Positions 47,850 to 61,180 of a stretch of DNA of 64,000 nucleotides are shown in pieces; within the stretch, counting starts at the first letter, position 1; each line of letters starts with the position of its first letter. The stretch spans positions 2,976,002 through 3,040,001 of the forward strand of contig QCXZ01000138.1 in assembly GCA_025024175.1 (NCBI GenBank). The letters run 5' to 3'. The notes under the pieces are model-generated. The model did no database searches, was not told the origin of the DNA, and saw nothing but the letters and a program-made list of their open reading frames with translations. Made by a program: the position numbers and the translations under genes. The DNA comes from Rhyzopertha dominica. Taxonomy: Eukaryota; Arthropoda; Insecta; Coleoptera; Bostrichidae.

Positions 47850-48185
47850 GTTGAAGAAGATTTTCAACTGACAATCGTCATGAGCGATAAGATGCGAATG
47901 AACGGAACTATCGCTTCTGGGTCAATGGAAATCTACGTTTAATGCAATGGAATAACCGTTAATGGACGGTATCGGCAGTACCTTTACTGTGACTGGTGAG
48001 CGCTACTTAACCATGGTTGCAGCAGATTGCCAAAATGGATTTGTACAACATGTGGTTCCAGAAGGACGGTGCAACCGCCGGTTTTGACATTTTGCGCTAA
48101 CCCTCCAAGTCGCCCGATCTGACCACTCTTTCTTTGAGGTCTATGGAGACAAGCATCGAACATAAAGTTAATAATTTATAGTAAT
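47850..48185 (+). pseudogene. Mariner/IS630-type transposase relic
   Basis: Blocks in order across frames: EEDFQLTIVMSDK (47853-47891, first Asp region), NERNYRFWVNGN (47896-47931), TVTGERYLTMVAADCQNG (47988-48040), WFQKDGATA (48055-48081, second Asp region) and PSKSPDLTTL (48102-48131, third block). It belongs with the relic at 1-330. Frameshifts and deletions make it non-functional. Confidence 0.7.
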
Positions 48186-49699
48186 ACAGCGAAACCCTTC
48201 TGGTTGTACACTCCACTAATTTAACACTCCTCCCCCCAATCGAGCAAGAGCTTAGAAGCATCGTCCTTTTCTCGAAACTACTCAGGGTACTTTCGGACCT
48301 GCTACAACGTCGTTATGGATAAAGCTAGTAGCCTAAATTTTCAGCGAACAACAGGACATACTGTAACTATAGCTATATTCCCAAATTACATACTATTTGC
48401 ATCTATAGTTTACGAATTGTTGCTAATCGAAGTTCTTAATTTTGTCACTGACAGACACACTCACTCATTGATTATCAACATACCAAGGTACTTGTAGCAG
48501 ACATCCCAAATTTTGCATTCAGTTAGTGTTTATAAAGGAAGGAAAAGCTGAAACATCCAGAAATTCAGCCTCCTTTTCTAAATTTCAGTCCTGCTTTCTG
48601 ATCGACCAACATAATTGACATAGCAGCATTTACTGTTCAGACCTGTCAAAAATTGTTACATTAAAACCCTTGATAAAAACCAATAAACAGGGACTGGGTT
48701 TAAGAAATACGTAGCCCACGTACAGGAAATATTAGCAAAAAATAAAAAAGAACTACTTGCAAATAGAGGTGAGATACCATCAAAAATTTACAAAATGCCA
48801 GTCTTGCAAGTCTCATAAATTGTTTTCTCATTAGTTACCTACCAACATTTATAATGACCTCTTTATTTCTATAATAAATATAATAACCATTATCAACTCC
48901 TAGCTTGACGTTCCAAATTTCTTATGCAAACTTTCGTAGTTCGATGTTCATGTGTAACAATACTAAATTTAGCTGACATATAATGTACGATGATAAACTA
49001 AACAAAAGATATGGAATAACGTGAATTTTGCATCAGCCTTACAATCTAAACACACCATTTTACCAGATCAAACTTGATAAGATCGAAAAACACAGGAAAT
49101 ATATCGTTATTTTGAAAGTGTTTGCTTTCAACAAAAATTTTCTATAAACGACACAAAAAAAATTCGTTATATACCGAACAAGTTTATGTCCCAACGCATT
49201 TTCTTTCGTTAAATGCGGCGATAACTCCGTAATTTCACTCCATACAAAAACCTATATGGATTATTTAAGTACCGCTTTTACTGAAGCAACATTTAGGAAC
49301 TTTTGTTGCGTTGTACTGCAAAGGTTAAAATAATAAGGGCGGAATGCAGCGATTACTTTTTATTTAGATGAATTGCAGGCGACATCAACGTCATCGTCTT
49401 AAATTTGAACTTTCTTCGCTAGTCCAAAGAATGGACACAGATAAATCCGTATTACATGGTGGAGAAGTAGGAACAATCAAGATTTTTCTCTCGAATAACC
49501 AGAAAGTTTGGACATCATTTGGGAATTCTCAGAAAGTCGATATTTCTTGGGTGTAGTCGAGGGTTGAGAAAATATCATTGCAGAAAAAGTGAACGCATGA
49601 TTGCGGAAAAGTTTTTTTTTATTGACAACAACACCGCACAAGTTTTTAAACTCTCAATTTTGCCAACAAGATATGCTTATTATTTTATAAGCACCAAGG
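48186..49699. other. AT-rich intronic stretch, nothing recognised
   Basis: Small chance frames only (48315-48497, 49368-49719). No elements seen. Confidence 0.45.
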
Positions 49700-50870
49700 C
49701 TTCACACGATAAAGCATAAAACAAAGTCAACGAACGTAGTCCCGTTTCCTCACGGGCCACTCGAAAGGGCCAGTCAAATAAATGTTTCCCCGAAAACATA
49801 AAAAGCGGGAAAAATAATAAACCGACGAGAGGGTTCTGTGATCTGAAGCGCGCATCACGGTGGAGTTCAAAAAGTTTGACCAATAAAACAGATATTGATT
49901 AGAGAGGCGATCCGATGCCGGCCCTTTTGATTGAATGAACTGAAAATGGATATACGGAAACACCGTCCAGATAGCCAAATAACGGATAACCGACTAATTA
50001 TAAAAGTTTCCTTACTGCCGCGCCATTCCAACAAACAGAAAAAAGGCAAATTTAATAAAACCCTCTCGTTACCGCTGCCGCTCGAAGGGGATAAAAAGCA
50101 CCGCCGCGAAATACAAGTTGATAGGTTAAGGGTGTAATTCCGCTTTTGCTCTCTTCTTTTTTACATAAGCGTTAAATGCGATCGACCCGAACTCTACAAG
50201 CTGCTCCNGATGACTATCGCATGCTAACATTGCATTCAAATTGATACAAAGCCTCGCCGTTCGTCAACGTTATGAAATCATNTCACCGAAAACGTTCCTC
50301 TATGGAAGCTNAGATANAATCCGGCTGTTTTACTTTTATTTTGCGATATTTCTTAGACGTCTTTTTGCACGCCGCATTCACTGCATCTGTAAGAATCATT
50401 TTGTGGCTCGCGGCATCTTATCCGCAATTTTAGAGATTGCTTTATTTATTCAGCGCACACGAAACAAATTCGACCCCATATTTCACAGTCGACAAGTAAA
50501 AAGCTTTTGATTTCGCTGCCACAGCGGTGGAAGATATGAGGAATTAATTTCGACCCTTTTTCTGGGGGCATTTCGCGAATGCCAAAGACACGGCGTCGTT
50601 TTATTTACGTGTGGGACACATAATACATGTTCGCATACGTAGTTAGATTCCATCAACGATTTGGGAATTTAATTTCGGTTCTGAGAGATGCATATCAGGC
50701 TGAATTGTGTATACGTGCGCAAGACAGCCGCATTATACCAGACCGCAACGGAAGACGACGCAGTCAAGGTGAACCTCGGGAGATACCTGCAATCGCTTTA
50801 AAATACAACTTTCAGGATATTGCCCCCTCCCCCAGAACCCCTCTAAGGAAACTAATCGTTCTTACTTGAT
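49700..50870. other. Long GC-richer island (candidate conserved noncoding DNA)
   Basis: Two or three CpG-bearing segments (49730-50130, 50340-50640, 50690-50860) with many overlapping short frames and no recognised domain. Ambiguous bases lie near 50208-50317. Likely the largest block of noncoding, possibly regulatory, sequence in the right half. Confidence 0.35.
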
Positions 50871-51064
50871 TTAGATAATTAACTTCTGTGTCGCTAATGT
50901 AAAACACATTTACGTAAGTAGGTAATGGTTATTTTCACAACCATATGACAAGAATGCGTTATATTTAAGAATCCAGTTAACTTAAAGATCCATTCTGGCG
51001 GAACATAAATCTTCCAGCAATCCTGGAAGAAGGAGACATGTTAATTAATACCTGGATAAGATAT

Positions 51065-51800
51065 GTCAACGTCTTGTTAAAAGCGTATACCGCGTACCAC
51101 TATCCACAGTATATAGTTGTACAGATGCATCAGTGTACCCAGAAAAACTAGCAGTTGATAATGAAATTTTTTCCCATTTAGAAGCCAAATTTGCAACAAG
51201 AGTTCCTCATCTCCAATTTGTACAGCAGAAATAAGGAGCATCAACATAGCTCTCAGACTAATCCTAGAAGACCATAGAAAGGACTTTTTGATAACTGCTG
51301 AGCCCAAAAGCGCCCCAGATGCCATACTACTATAAATGCAGGGAGCAACTCAAACTAGATGGAATGCACTAAACGCCGAACACCTAGCTATGGAAGCAAA
51401 AATATTTCTGATAAGTTAGCTGCAGAAGGAACGAATCAAATTGAAATATTCCAAAGTAGAACCGAAAGAATTTAACAATAAGTGGAAGCAGCAAGTTTGG
51501 AATGAATAGGAAATAAGATAAAGAGAAACTGGACAAGTTGAAGGAAGTATACACTGACTTAATTCAAAATCCATCAAAAAAATGGTTTGAACAAATCCCG
51601 GACTTAATCAAATTGGTACACCGCCTCATAAGAGCTGGTCATTGCAGCATCCACTTAATCAAGCTAATAATCGAGACTTATATCAGCAACTTTCTACAAG
51701 GCATCCAATCCCACTAAACTCCTTAATCGTTTTTTGCAGGCCCTCGCTACAAACCGCCAGAACAATTTTGAATTTCCTGTGCAAGTCCAAAATTGACATC
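51065..51800 (+). pseudogene. Non-LTR retrotransposon RNase H region relic
   Basis: CTDASVYPEK at 51119-51150 matches the first RNase H block (usually YTDGSK). SSISICTAEIRSINIALRLI at 51206-51265 matches the second (SxxxTAExxAIxxAL), with its catalytic Glu. KLVHRLIRAGHCSIHLIKL at 51610-51665 matches the conserved RLRxGHxxxxxHL block that follows RNase H in R1/I/Loa-type elements. Stops and frameshifts interrupt it. Upstream reverse transcriptase was not found. Confidence 0.6.
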
Positions 51801-51829
51801 TAGTAAACATTCCTTTATCCATAGAAACT

Positions 51830-52215
51830 TCAAAAGACTATACCCACCCCTTCAAAGGAGAAGCAAAGAAATCATACACAGCAAGAGAAGACCCCAGGGA
51901 AATATGGCTTAGTGCTAAGTCAGGCATTCTAAGAATACCTTTCTGAAGACCAGAACAGCTGCAGCAAGACTGAGGTTGGTCTGTATGAAGCAAAAATCCA
52001 TAACTAAGGTCACGACCAAGAATGTAAGTAATATTTGCCAAATCCAGCTACCAAAGCGAGCGAGTTTTGCATACTATAATACTATAAGAAATGACAAAAT
52101 CAGGGGACCGGAAATAGAGCTGATTAAATAAACTGTGTGGTTTAGACATCTGATAAGATTAAATGAGGATAGGTCGAAATACGAGTATAGGAGACAGGAG
52201 TACAAGGAATGGCAA
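51830..52215 (+). pseudogene. LINE reverse-transcriptase C-terminal relic
   Basis: YNTIRNDKIRGPEIE (52075-52123) followed, after one stop, by VWFRHLIRLNEDRSKYEYRRQ (52137-52198) matches the C-terminal RNE.IR...WFGH..R...R block of insect LINE proteins without RNase H. It is therefore probably a different element from the adjoining RNase H relic. Confidence 0.55.
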
Positions 52216-54218
52216 TATCTGGTTATGATACTTTTATAATACCATATATAAAACGAGATTTGAATTTAGAAAGAAGCTAAGTCAAATTTTTAGAGAACCA
52301 CCTAGTACGGGATACAGCAGTAAAAAGCAGAAAAATGAAGATTATCAAATCTTTAATATGGATATTTTAAAAAAATAATTGCCACCTGCGATCGTATACA
52401 GTTTTCATAAAGTTCCTTCTCAATCAAAAATTTTCAGAGTGACGATTACGGTCATGCCTTATAATAAACACGAAGGTCTATCAATTCAGACTACTTTCTT
52501 CGCTTCTATTTCAGAACCGATCTGTATTGGCATCTCTGCCTGGTTATGCAGCCGTAGGGAAATTGAAACGGAAAATGCTATTCAATGGAATACCTAAAAA
52601 TGAAAATACTGCCAGGCACAACAACATTTCGTATAATGAATAAACGTAATGGAGTAAAACGCTTTCTTGGTCAGTCATTTCTTGATATATTATTAATGCA
52701 GCATTAGACGGTAAGGTGGTAAAGCAAATCATTCTGGTGAAAATTTTGGGTGCAATTATCCTTTTGTTATGGGAAAGAGGCCTAGTTCGGCCCGGTGATG
52801 GTCGTTTATTGGGCAATCAAAGAAACGATAACCGTGTCAATATGAAATGACAGTATACGAAAATCCTCTCCCAATTCAATTTTTAAGAGGCGACTGCTTC
52901 GGTAAAGGTGACTTTCAAAGTGTAATATGACTCCTTCTGTCATTTAAAGCATTCAAAGGTTAACATGTTGAGAAACTTTATACATGCAGTATTAGAAATT
53001 TGCCAGGGAAGTATAACAAGTAAACCAGTATGGAAATAATAGAATTTTTTATAATTAGGTATTACTTTGAAAACGAACTAACACTAGATGAGCCATTAAA
53101 AGAAATGACCGCAAACAATATTTCGATGGTATTATTAAGAACTTGCAATGAGTGTTATTGACATGATAAAAAAAGGCTCAGGATGATCTGGTGAAGTGGT
53201 AACTTTTGACACTCTGGATTCAAGGATGGAAAATAACATTTGGTACATACGTAGCTATGCATAAACATATTTTTAACGATGATATTTACCCTGAACTGTT
53301 TTTTTACACAGTTTGGGAATTAAATATCAGAAAAAAATGTACTTTTGCAAAATATCATCGAATTGTCGACGGTTCTCTGCATTTTGACCTACTCGACCTT
53401 TTTTTCATTTTCACATGATCGCGTCAACAGATTTTTTAACGGAACCGATTTCCTCTGTGGATTCTTGTTAAGTTAAACTTGCTCAATTAAAAAATAATGC
53501 ACAATACTTCAGCTTTCCGGGAAAAAATAAATTAATAAACCTACATTTTACAGGTAAAATAGAATAACGCTTTAAACTTTCAAAATGTTTTGACTTGGAA
53601 ATATTATGACTTGTGATTTTAAATGACCATATACAGGCGATAATTACAGAGTAAAAAAGCAAAAATCAAACAAATCTACATGTCTCCAAACAAGTGGGTA
53701 GAACAACTGCGTCAGACAGTAAGTTTTACATTCTTTTTTTTTAATAATTCCTGCTAAATTATCATAAAATAGGAACGTCTGGTAGCTACATTGGTAACTA
53801 CATGAAATCGCATTGCTACAGTGATTAGTATTTTTCACTAAATTTCTCATTTGTGTACGTACATATATTACAAAAAATCGTAGTGCATTTAACGGTCAAA
53901 GAAAGAATCAAAGTTTTTGGCAATGATTGATTGAGTGTGGTGATAAAACACAAACACATCGATAAGTTTGGGAATTGTTCCATAAGAAATACCTTCAGGT
54001 GTGCACTAGGCATTCTACGTTAAGCAAAATTAAGAAGAAACTTAGGGAACACGGCGTCGCGAGAGATTTCAAAAGATCTGACAGTCATAATGTTATGTGA
54101 AATACCTAAGGCAGTAAGTAATAACACGATATGTGTCACCGGTACAAGGTCAGCTCGTTCGTTGTGTGACGATGATCTTAAGAGGCGAATGCAGTTCTGG
54201 AAGCAGATCTTAATGAAG
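52216..54218. other. Intronic stretch, nothing firmly recognised
   Basis: A minus-strand frame of 90 codons at 52816-52544 overlaps a plus-strand frame, and neither is recognised. The rest is AT-rich. Confidence 0.4.
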
Positions 54219-54316
54219 AGCTGATGCCCTCAGTGCCATTTAAGCGGAACTCTGCGAGCTGTGATAGACACTGGCCTAGTGTAGGTTCGTGTCAAATGGC
54301 ACTGAGGGCATCAGCT
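54219..54316. repeat. Perfect 23-bp inverted repeat hairpin
   Basis: AGCTGATGCCCTCAGTGCCA starts the left arm (54219-54241), which is perfectly complementary to 54294-54316. The 52-nt loop contains its own small hairpin (ACACT-GGCCT-AGTGT near 54268-54282). Arms are GC-richer than the surroundings. It could be a structured RNA, a microRNA-like foldback or element ends. Confidence 0.7.
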
Positions 54317-55389
54317 TTTTTACACACTAGTCAGCACGCCGCGGTTAAAGGCGACGGTCTGCTTTGATCAATTTGCTCTCTACCCCTATCTGATGAGCCA
54401 CATGAGGGCGAAACTAGTCGTAGGATGACAGTGGATTGACCAGGCCACATGATTTATTTTAAAAATACCGTCTTTAAATAAGGATGCTGTTTTCCGATGA
54501 AAATCAGAACTGTCAATAGGCAAAAAGCTGTCAGTGGAGTGACATACTCAGTATTCCAAAAAAGTGAACGTGTGGGGTGGTAGAGAGGAAAGCTTGAACA
54601 GTGATATTTATTTGCAGTTCATGTAAGATAATATAATACCTCCATTAGCCAATTTATACCCTACTCAGATTAAGGTATTTCCAAATCTCTAATAGGACGC
54701 CAAGGGTCAGTTGAATTACCTGGTTTCATATTACTCAATTACTGTCTCTGGATTTACTTAAAATCATAAGTCTATATCGTCATGGCAGAAGATTTATAAA
54801 ATGCAAGGCGTTAAACATATTGAATATATAAGATATTTAATTCATTACGTTAAATTGTTTCTAACACCTTAAACTTATTAGATATATCCACTTTACTTAT
54901 TTATACGTTATTCTACATGCCGAATTCTTTTCCTTTTCCCTTTCTCGAAAAGATGAAGGAATACAAGTACTCATATGTACATTACCGAATTCAATATGTA
55001 TTTGGTAATTGGTTAAAACGGTAAAAAAGAAATATCATTTTAAACTCAAAAGTCGACCTGTTGGAAGATATTTGACAAAAGTTCATTATTTATGAAATAA
55101 TTAATTAATACCATACTTTATTTCCACAGTGCATAAGCCTACAGTACAAAACCAACCTTTACTAACCGGTAGTTTTGATTATGTCCGGTAAAACAAAAAA
55201 CTGAGTGATTGTAATAAAATATTTGTCTTTGAATGAAGGGTATTCATTGTTAGGATAAATGATTGAATTAGAGGTAATCGGATACACTAACCAAAACCAA
55301 GTGTGAGGTAACATACGCGCTTGCGCAAAAGGCAATGTCTAACAAGTTATTACAAAAATACAAAAAAATTGTAAAAGGCTCGCCATGCC
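54317..55389. other. Intronic stretch, nothing recognised
   Basis: AT-rich. No gene or element supported. Confidence 0.45.
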
Positions 55390-56860
55390 GTTGTAACAGC
55401 TCCAACTTTCAGCTCGCTCGTGCCACGAAAATGCCCTACAGCTGCGAAATAAGTGGCGCATTTCGCAATTCGTATCTATAACTTAACAGCAAAAGCTTTT
55501 AAAAGTTCGCTCGGCCGAAACTACTTTGTTCTGTCTTGCTCGTATCCAAACATATTCATCAAACTTCGCAACTCTCATGTCAGAAATCACTTTGAATTAT
55601 GTCCGCCAGTGCGATCCCGTCTGCTCCGGCGAAGAAGAAGAGGGGAAGATCGGGGCATCTCTCCCGAAAGGCAATCGCAATTAAAAAGCGACGGATTCTC
55701 TCGCGCCTGGAACGCCCCGGGTGACAACTTCTCCCCGATAACTTCAAAACAAACAAAATTAGCCACACCGGCAGTCGGCTAATTGACACTGGCGAGGTAG
55801 TGGGCTCAGGTGCACGGGCCGACGGAAGGAGCCAGCGCCGATGTCGGAAAACATCGAAGGCGGAGGAAATAGGCCGTCAATATTTACAGCAAACACGGGA
55901 GGTGCATAATGTAGTGCAATCGCGTGCAATAAACAACGCGAAGCCGCCGGGTAATTGAGTAATTAAAGGTGGAGATGCAACGTTCAGGTTCTACACATCC
56001 TCAAACGAGGAATCACATGTTGATCGCGGAAATTGTTAGTTTTAGCGAGATTCCGTAAGAGGTCGTTGCGTCACTCAAAAACAAATGTTTTCAGTGGCCG
56101 AAATAGCGCACGAACTGAAAACTAAGCTCCGCGAGACGCGGCAACGAATGAACATGCCGAAATAACGGAAGTTTCAGTTAGGACTCGTCCAAATTAGCGC
56201 GAATTAAACTTACAATCGCACACAATCCGGAAACCGATTCAAATTAAGAATTCGGCATAATTCACCCACAAAAAAAACACTTAAGACACAGCGGAAGCAT
56301 GCTAGAAGCCGCGATTTTCGGCAAGATTGCGCCGAAAGCCGCCGGGACATTAGGAAGCAGCGTGCTCGAAACAGCCAAATTTGAACTACTTACGTCGAGC
56401 GGGTCGGTTGTTCCAAGTATCGACGGACGAAGGAGTAGGACACGGGCGTCTGTTAGCTGTTTGCCCGGGTGGCACACAGGACTCTAGGATATTTGGAGTC
56501 GTCGCACGCGCGCTGCTCTCCACGTGACCTAGCGAGTGCGCGACGTAACGCGGAATGGCGGGAACGAGGCGCTGGCGGCGCGATGCGCTCAGCCCGCCGT
56601 CGCCATGGTTACCAAGCGGCCGTTCGGCGGCTGGCGATGGCGCCGCGACGGTCACCCTCTAGGCCTACTTTCTACTTTCCTCTTCGGCCGACTCGAGCGA
56701 TTCCCGAGGAGGCGGACGACGGTGAATATTTTGCACTTTTTATACGCGGCCGGTGGAAAAAGTTCGAATTCATTTGATTAATGGGGGAGGAGGGAGCGAG
56801 GCGACGAAGTAATTCTGTCGATGGCGTTTGGACACGGGAAAATTCAACGTGGCGGTTTAA
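55390..56860. other. CpG-rich island, strongest in the window
   Basis: The most GC- and CpG-rich stretch, peaking at 56300-56760. It contains many overlapping frames on both strands. It includes a candidate promoter and first exon on the minus strand, listed separately. Confidence 0.5.
56394..56700 (-). promoter_or_regulatory. Candidate TATA-less promoter and 5' exon
   Basis: On the minus strand the CpG-rich sequence runs into CGAC|GTAAGTAG, a consensus 5' splice donor with GT at 56393-56392. Within it are GGTAACCATGGCGAC (about 56620-56605), one mismatch from an RFX X-box, and GGTCACGTGG (56528-56519), an E-box of the CACGTG class. A minus-strand frame crosses the donor but has no similarity, so any exon is probably untranslated. 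The orientation agrees with the Rbp6 exon at 8.2 kb, which would make this a possible Rbp6 start. That link is inference. Confidence 0.35.
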
Positions 56861-58454
56861 GAAGAAAACTAAACTTCGGGAGACAGATAAAACTTAGTTG
56901 GATAAAAATTGGCCATGAAAAATTGCCAACAAACAAAATGACCCTAGGTTGTTGGCGGAAATCACTTAGCAATTTAGCTTTATACTGATGAATTACTCGA
57001 GAATTTTGCTTATCAGCAGTCTCCCAAGACGTTTCAAAAACCATTACTCAATTTAATTGTTGATTTAGGGCAAGCCAGGCCAGGGTGGCTAGTTTTGGGC
57101 AGACGATTTGGATGATACAGCCTCCTACTTGCGAAAAGCAAACATGAAAAATATTTACCTGTTTTTCGTTTAGAACCATCAATATGTGGAATTAGAATAC
57201 TATCAAATCAAAGCACAAGTATTTGCATACTTTCACATTTTGCATGAAAGCATATCCTTATATTATAATTGACCTACACCATATTAGACCGATAAATTGC
57301 ATCCAATCTATAAAAAGATTATAGCCAAAACTACAAACGCATATGCCTACAATAAATGTTTACAATTTGTTCGTGGACGACGTCTTTCCGATACCAAGCA
57401 TTATGATTATTGCCTGAAAGTAGGCATTAGACAACCGAAAAATCAGTATCCGATGCTTTGGCAAATAACCGAGAATGGGATTACAAATGATATCAATATT
57501 ATAGTGGTGCTCTGAAAGCGAAATTAAATGTTATCCTGGCGATTCAGAATAATAGGGCTGTTTTTTTTATTTTCTCATAATAGCTTATTGCGGTAGAAAA
57601 TATGCTTACATACCCATCTCTGCGTACAAAACCCCAAACGTTTATATGAATAAAACACAAAGTTCGTTATATATAAACGTAGAAAACCAAAGTGGAATAA
57701 GTATAAAATTTTCAATGAAATCTGATGAAATTGGCCATTGTCGGTTCTTTTAATGAGCATGGAAGCAACTGTTGCATGCTTTAATGCCTTAAAAATAAAT
57801 AATTTTATACTTATAGCACTGATTACTTGTAACATCCTATGGGCGTCTCGATCACACACCTAGCCTGATCGTGAAGGGTTGTTTTGTAGCCCCTACTTGG
57901 AACGCAAATCATATAATAAAATAGCTTAAAATCTATTTGAATTTTTTCCGTTTCGTTTACGCCAGTACGTTTCTACAACCAATATAGGTATATCTGACAC
58001 AAACTTAGAATTTTGTGAATAGCCCCAATGACATTTACTGGAAACAAATGCCTTGTTTTACTTCAAAGATTATTAGATAATGCTGTTAATCCTTGGAATC
58101 CCTTGGAAAAGTCCTTAGCCACCGCTATCGCGAATTTGTTGCAGTACAAAAATTCGTTTACAGACAACTGCTGAAATTATTAGAAACGAAGTCAAACAAG
58201 TCCGAGAACAAAGGAATAATCTTTCTCCATTTCAGTCTATCATTAATGGCAAAGGAGGTATAGCCAACTATAAACCAATTGATCATCAAGGCCAATATCT
58301 GAAGATAATACAAAATTCGGAATTTCATCGCTTTATTCACTTTTTAATACTGCTTGAGTATCGAATTGTACCGACTTGAAAATAAAACATGGCAAATTTG
58401 TGGTGCACCGGACAAAGTAGTCTTTGCAAACAGAAAAAAAAGCTTGTTCTGAAA
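56861..58454. other. Intronic stretch, nothing recognised
   Basis: AT-rich with chance frames (57297-57515, 57859-57575). The right end may include unrecognisable 5' sequence of the next LINE relic. Confidence 0.4.
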
Positions 58455-58860
58455 GGTTTCCGCGAACAATTGGTATTCGTGGTTGACTTACCACAGGCAG
58501 GTAGGTATGCAATTACGGATGAAGGAAATACGGCAAGACGTTCCCTCTATTTCTTCTGATGTAGATTTGATAAAAAAGCTTCAGGTCATTCTATAAATGA
58601 TTCCTTGCAAAATACAAAAAGTGGAATATTTTTGCATAAATACGGCTCAACTTTTTGTGGATCTGTAGCTTTGATTTTGCTGTCGACTACTTTTCATAAG
58701 ATCCGTATATACGGCCAAGATATTATCATTTACATTGGCGGAATGTCAGAGAAAGCAAATGAGTTTTGCGGAGTATTTATAAAAAGATCCCTCCAAAATT
58801 TCGAGCATAAATGCGTTAAGCAAAAAAAATTTAAAGATGTTTTCACATGCTTCTGGTGAG
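58455..58860 (+). pseudogene. Non-LTR reverse transcriptase palm relic
   Basis: A decayed GIRG..LPQAG at 58468-58500 (usually RGLPQGS), LYFF.CRFDKK at 58543-58580 (usually LSPLLFxxYxxDL), and RIYGQDIIIYIGG at 58703-58741 fit the order of a LINE palm domain. In the last, the YADD Asp pair appears as YGQD. Frameshifts separate the blocks. Confidence 0.45.
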
Positions 58861-60699
58861 GCTTGAAATTCGTGAATTTCAAGTTTACGAAAAGCCGTTA
58901 AAAACAGCATCATTCGTCACCAGAAGATCTTGAACTTATTTTAAGTGTCAATAAATTATTAAGTATTACTGTTACATATACTACTTACTCGCTGGTTATT
59001 TATAAACATCTTAAAATTATTTTACCGTTCAGTTTATAAAGAAATTAGTATAAAATTCGTTATTAGTGACAAAAAAGTCAAATTTGGTTAAAATCAAATG
59101 GTGTTTCAAAAACCACTACGCCATTTCGTTTTTTGGATCATTCAACTCGAAATGTGTTGTCAGTAAACCGAAAAACTTATGTATACAAATTTTTGAGATT
59201 ACTTCAAACTTTAAGTATTTTTTTTTATTTGCAGCATATTTAAGTCACCACTTGAAAGATGGCTCCCATTATGAATGCGGTGATTGAGACTCTAGATAAC
59301 TTTTCAAGACGCAGCTATAGGTTTTTAAAGTCGACATTCCCGACTTTATAAAAACACTGTAAAGAAAGGGCTGCTATGAGGCAAGATGTGGGTTGGTGTA
59401 CTAAAGGATCCCGTATTTAGTAGCCAAACCATATTTGTTCAGAAGTACAGATTTCTAAAGCAATTGTGTCAAAAAACCTTAACTCAAGGAGTTCCTCTAT
59501 ACTAACTGACATCCTTAGGGAAAAGTGCATACTAAGTGCGTACTTGGCAGGTTATTTTATTAATCAAGAAACAAAATGTTGGCTCTAAAATAATTTTAAA
59601 TTAATATACTATTTTACATTTACCACTTTGTGACCAGCTTAAACAATGATTCCTGAGATATTTGAATATATTACCTAATACGTTTTAAAAACTCTTTGGC
59701 ATTAATCAACTTCAGGGAACTACTGAATTACCAATATCATCAAAAGCTCGTCGATTTATCCCGATAAGGGTGACCAGTAAAAAATCTGACCAGTACTGTA
59801 CAGTGGATACAGATGATTATGTAATACTTACAATCCATATAATATAAAAGCGTCTAATAGGTTTGGGCTGCAAACATTGAAGATTTGCTATTAATACGTG
59901 TAATTTTACTGAATCATAATACGAGTCTTTTGTCTCAATATTTGATTAAATTTGGCTAAAATATAGAAAAGATTACTGGATATGCGATTGTGTTACTATA
60001 ATATACAGTTTTCCATGTACTTTTGCAAGATTTAATATATAAAGTAAAAAATGCCTTCGAAGGTATCTTTAACGTGTTTAGCTAAATAAGAACAGTGATT
60101 TTCATTCCTTTTGAAATATGTATGAGTCATTTGACCAATTCATGAACATAAAAATTATAAACGATTTCTCTATAAATAACTTTGTAGCTGAGAAACATTT
60201 TAACGAAACTATTTTAAAGAATTTTGAGTACAGCTGTTGTTTAGTCAAGGCAATTAACTTATGCTAGACATTTTGTTAGTAATATCTGAAAAATTCCGCT
60301 TGTAATTCAAGCAATCGAATCAGTTGCAATAACTGTACAAACTACAAGTACAATTAATTCATGCTATTTAAATTAAGATCACCTTACCACTTTTATTATA
60401 GCTATCATTAATGGAGATCTATCTTATATGGTCAGCTTACCTGAAACAAAGCAAAAACTATATAAATATTATGTCGCTGCATATAAAACCAAAACAACAG
60501 TTTAAAATCAATACTGAAAATTACAATTCCTCGAATTTGAGGAGGTGTATGTAAACTTCATGTTAATTCAACTGTTTAACTATAAATTAAATGTGATACA
60601 TTTAATCTCTAAAGAAGTGTAAATAGTAATAACCCGAAACTGGTATAAATAAAATCATAAAATAGATCAATAACCACGAATAAACAAAGTATTTCCCAA
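58861..60699. other. AT-rich intronic stretch, nothing recognised
   Basis: A perfect 10-bp-arm palindrome, CTTGAAATTC-GT-GAATTTCAAG-like, lies at about 58862-58882. No gene seen. Confidence 0.45.
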
Positions 60700-61180
60700 C
60701 TGTTTAGCCTAACGATGGCCCCGACAGGCGATCAGTTTTATTTAAAGCACTCACGTGCGAATTAAATCCGAAATATTAGCGCGCGAGTTTATAGGAGGGG
60801 GAAACTTCGACCGCACAATGAAAATATCGTGATAGCGGGCACTTCTCCCGGGGAAGGTAAACCTGTTCCAGTTAACGTCAGGACTTTCGTACAAGGCGCG
60901 CCCGGTTCTGATACAGATTGCTCTAATAAAGGAACATTCATCATACCCTCAAAAACTCATGAAAAATGATCCTATTTAGGGAGGTTCCTTTCAAAATTGT
61001 ACAAATATTTTGTTCCCGGTACGCTTTCTAAGTGAAATATCTCCGGGGACGCCTCGGAATATAAGGGCATTATAAATTTTATTGGGCTAAATGTTGCGTT
61101 TTTAGCCCTGAAAGACATGTCGGAAATAATAGCTGGTCCTTAATTTCAGAGCTCGTGGCGCGGGATGGCACAAATTCTAA
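60700..61180. other. GC-richer island (candidate conserved noncoding DNA)
   Basis: CpG-bearing sequence without open frames of note, between AT-rich flanks. Possible regulatory DNA by composition. Confidence 0.3.

Noticed and set aside
56536..56781. Plus-strand 81-codon frame in the CpG island as a protein
   Set aside because: Arg/Gly-rich translation typical of reading a CpG-rich stretch. No similarity, and the splice signal favours the minus strand.
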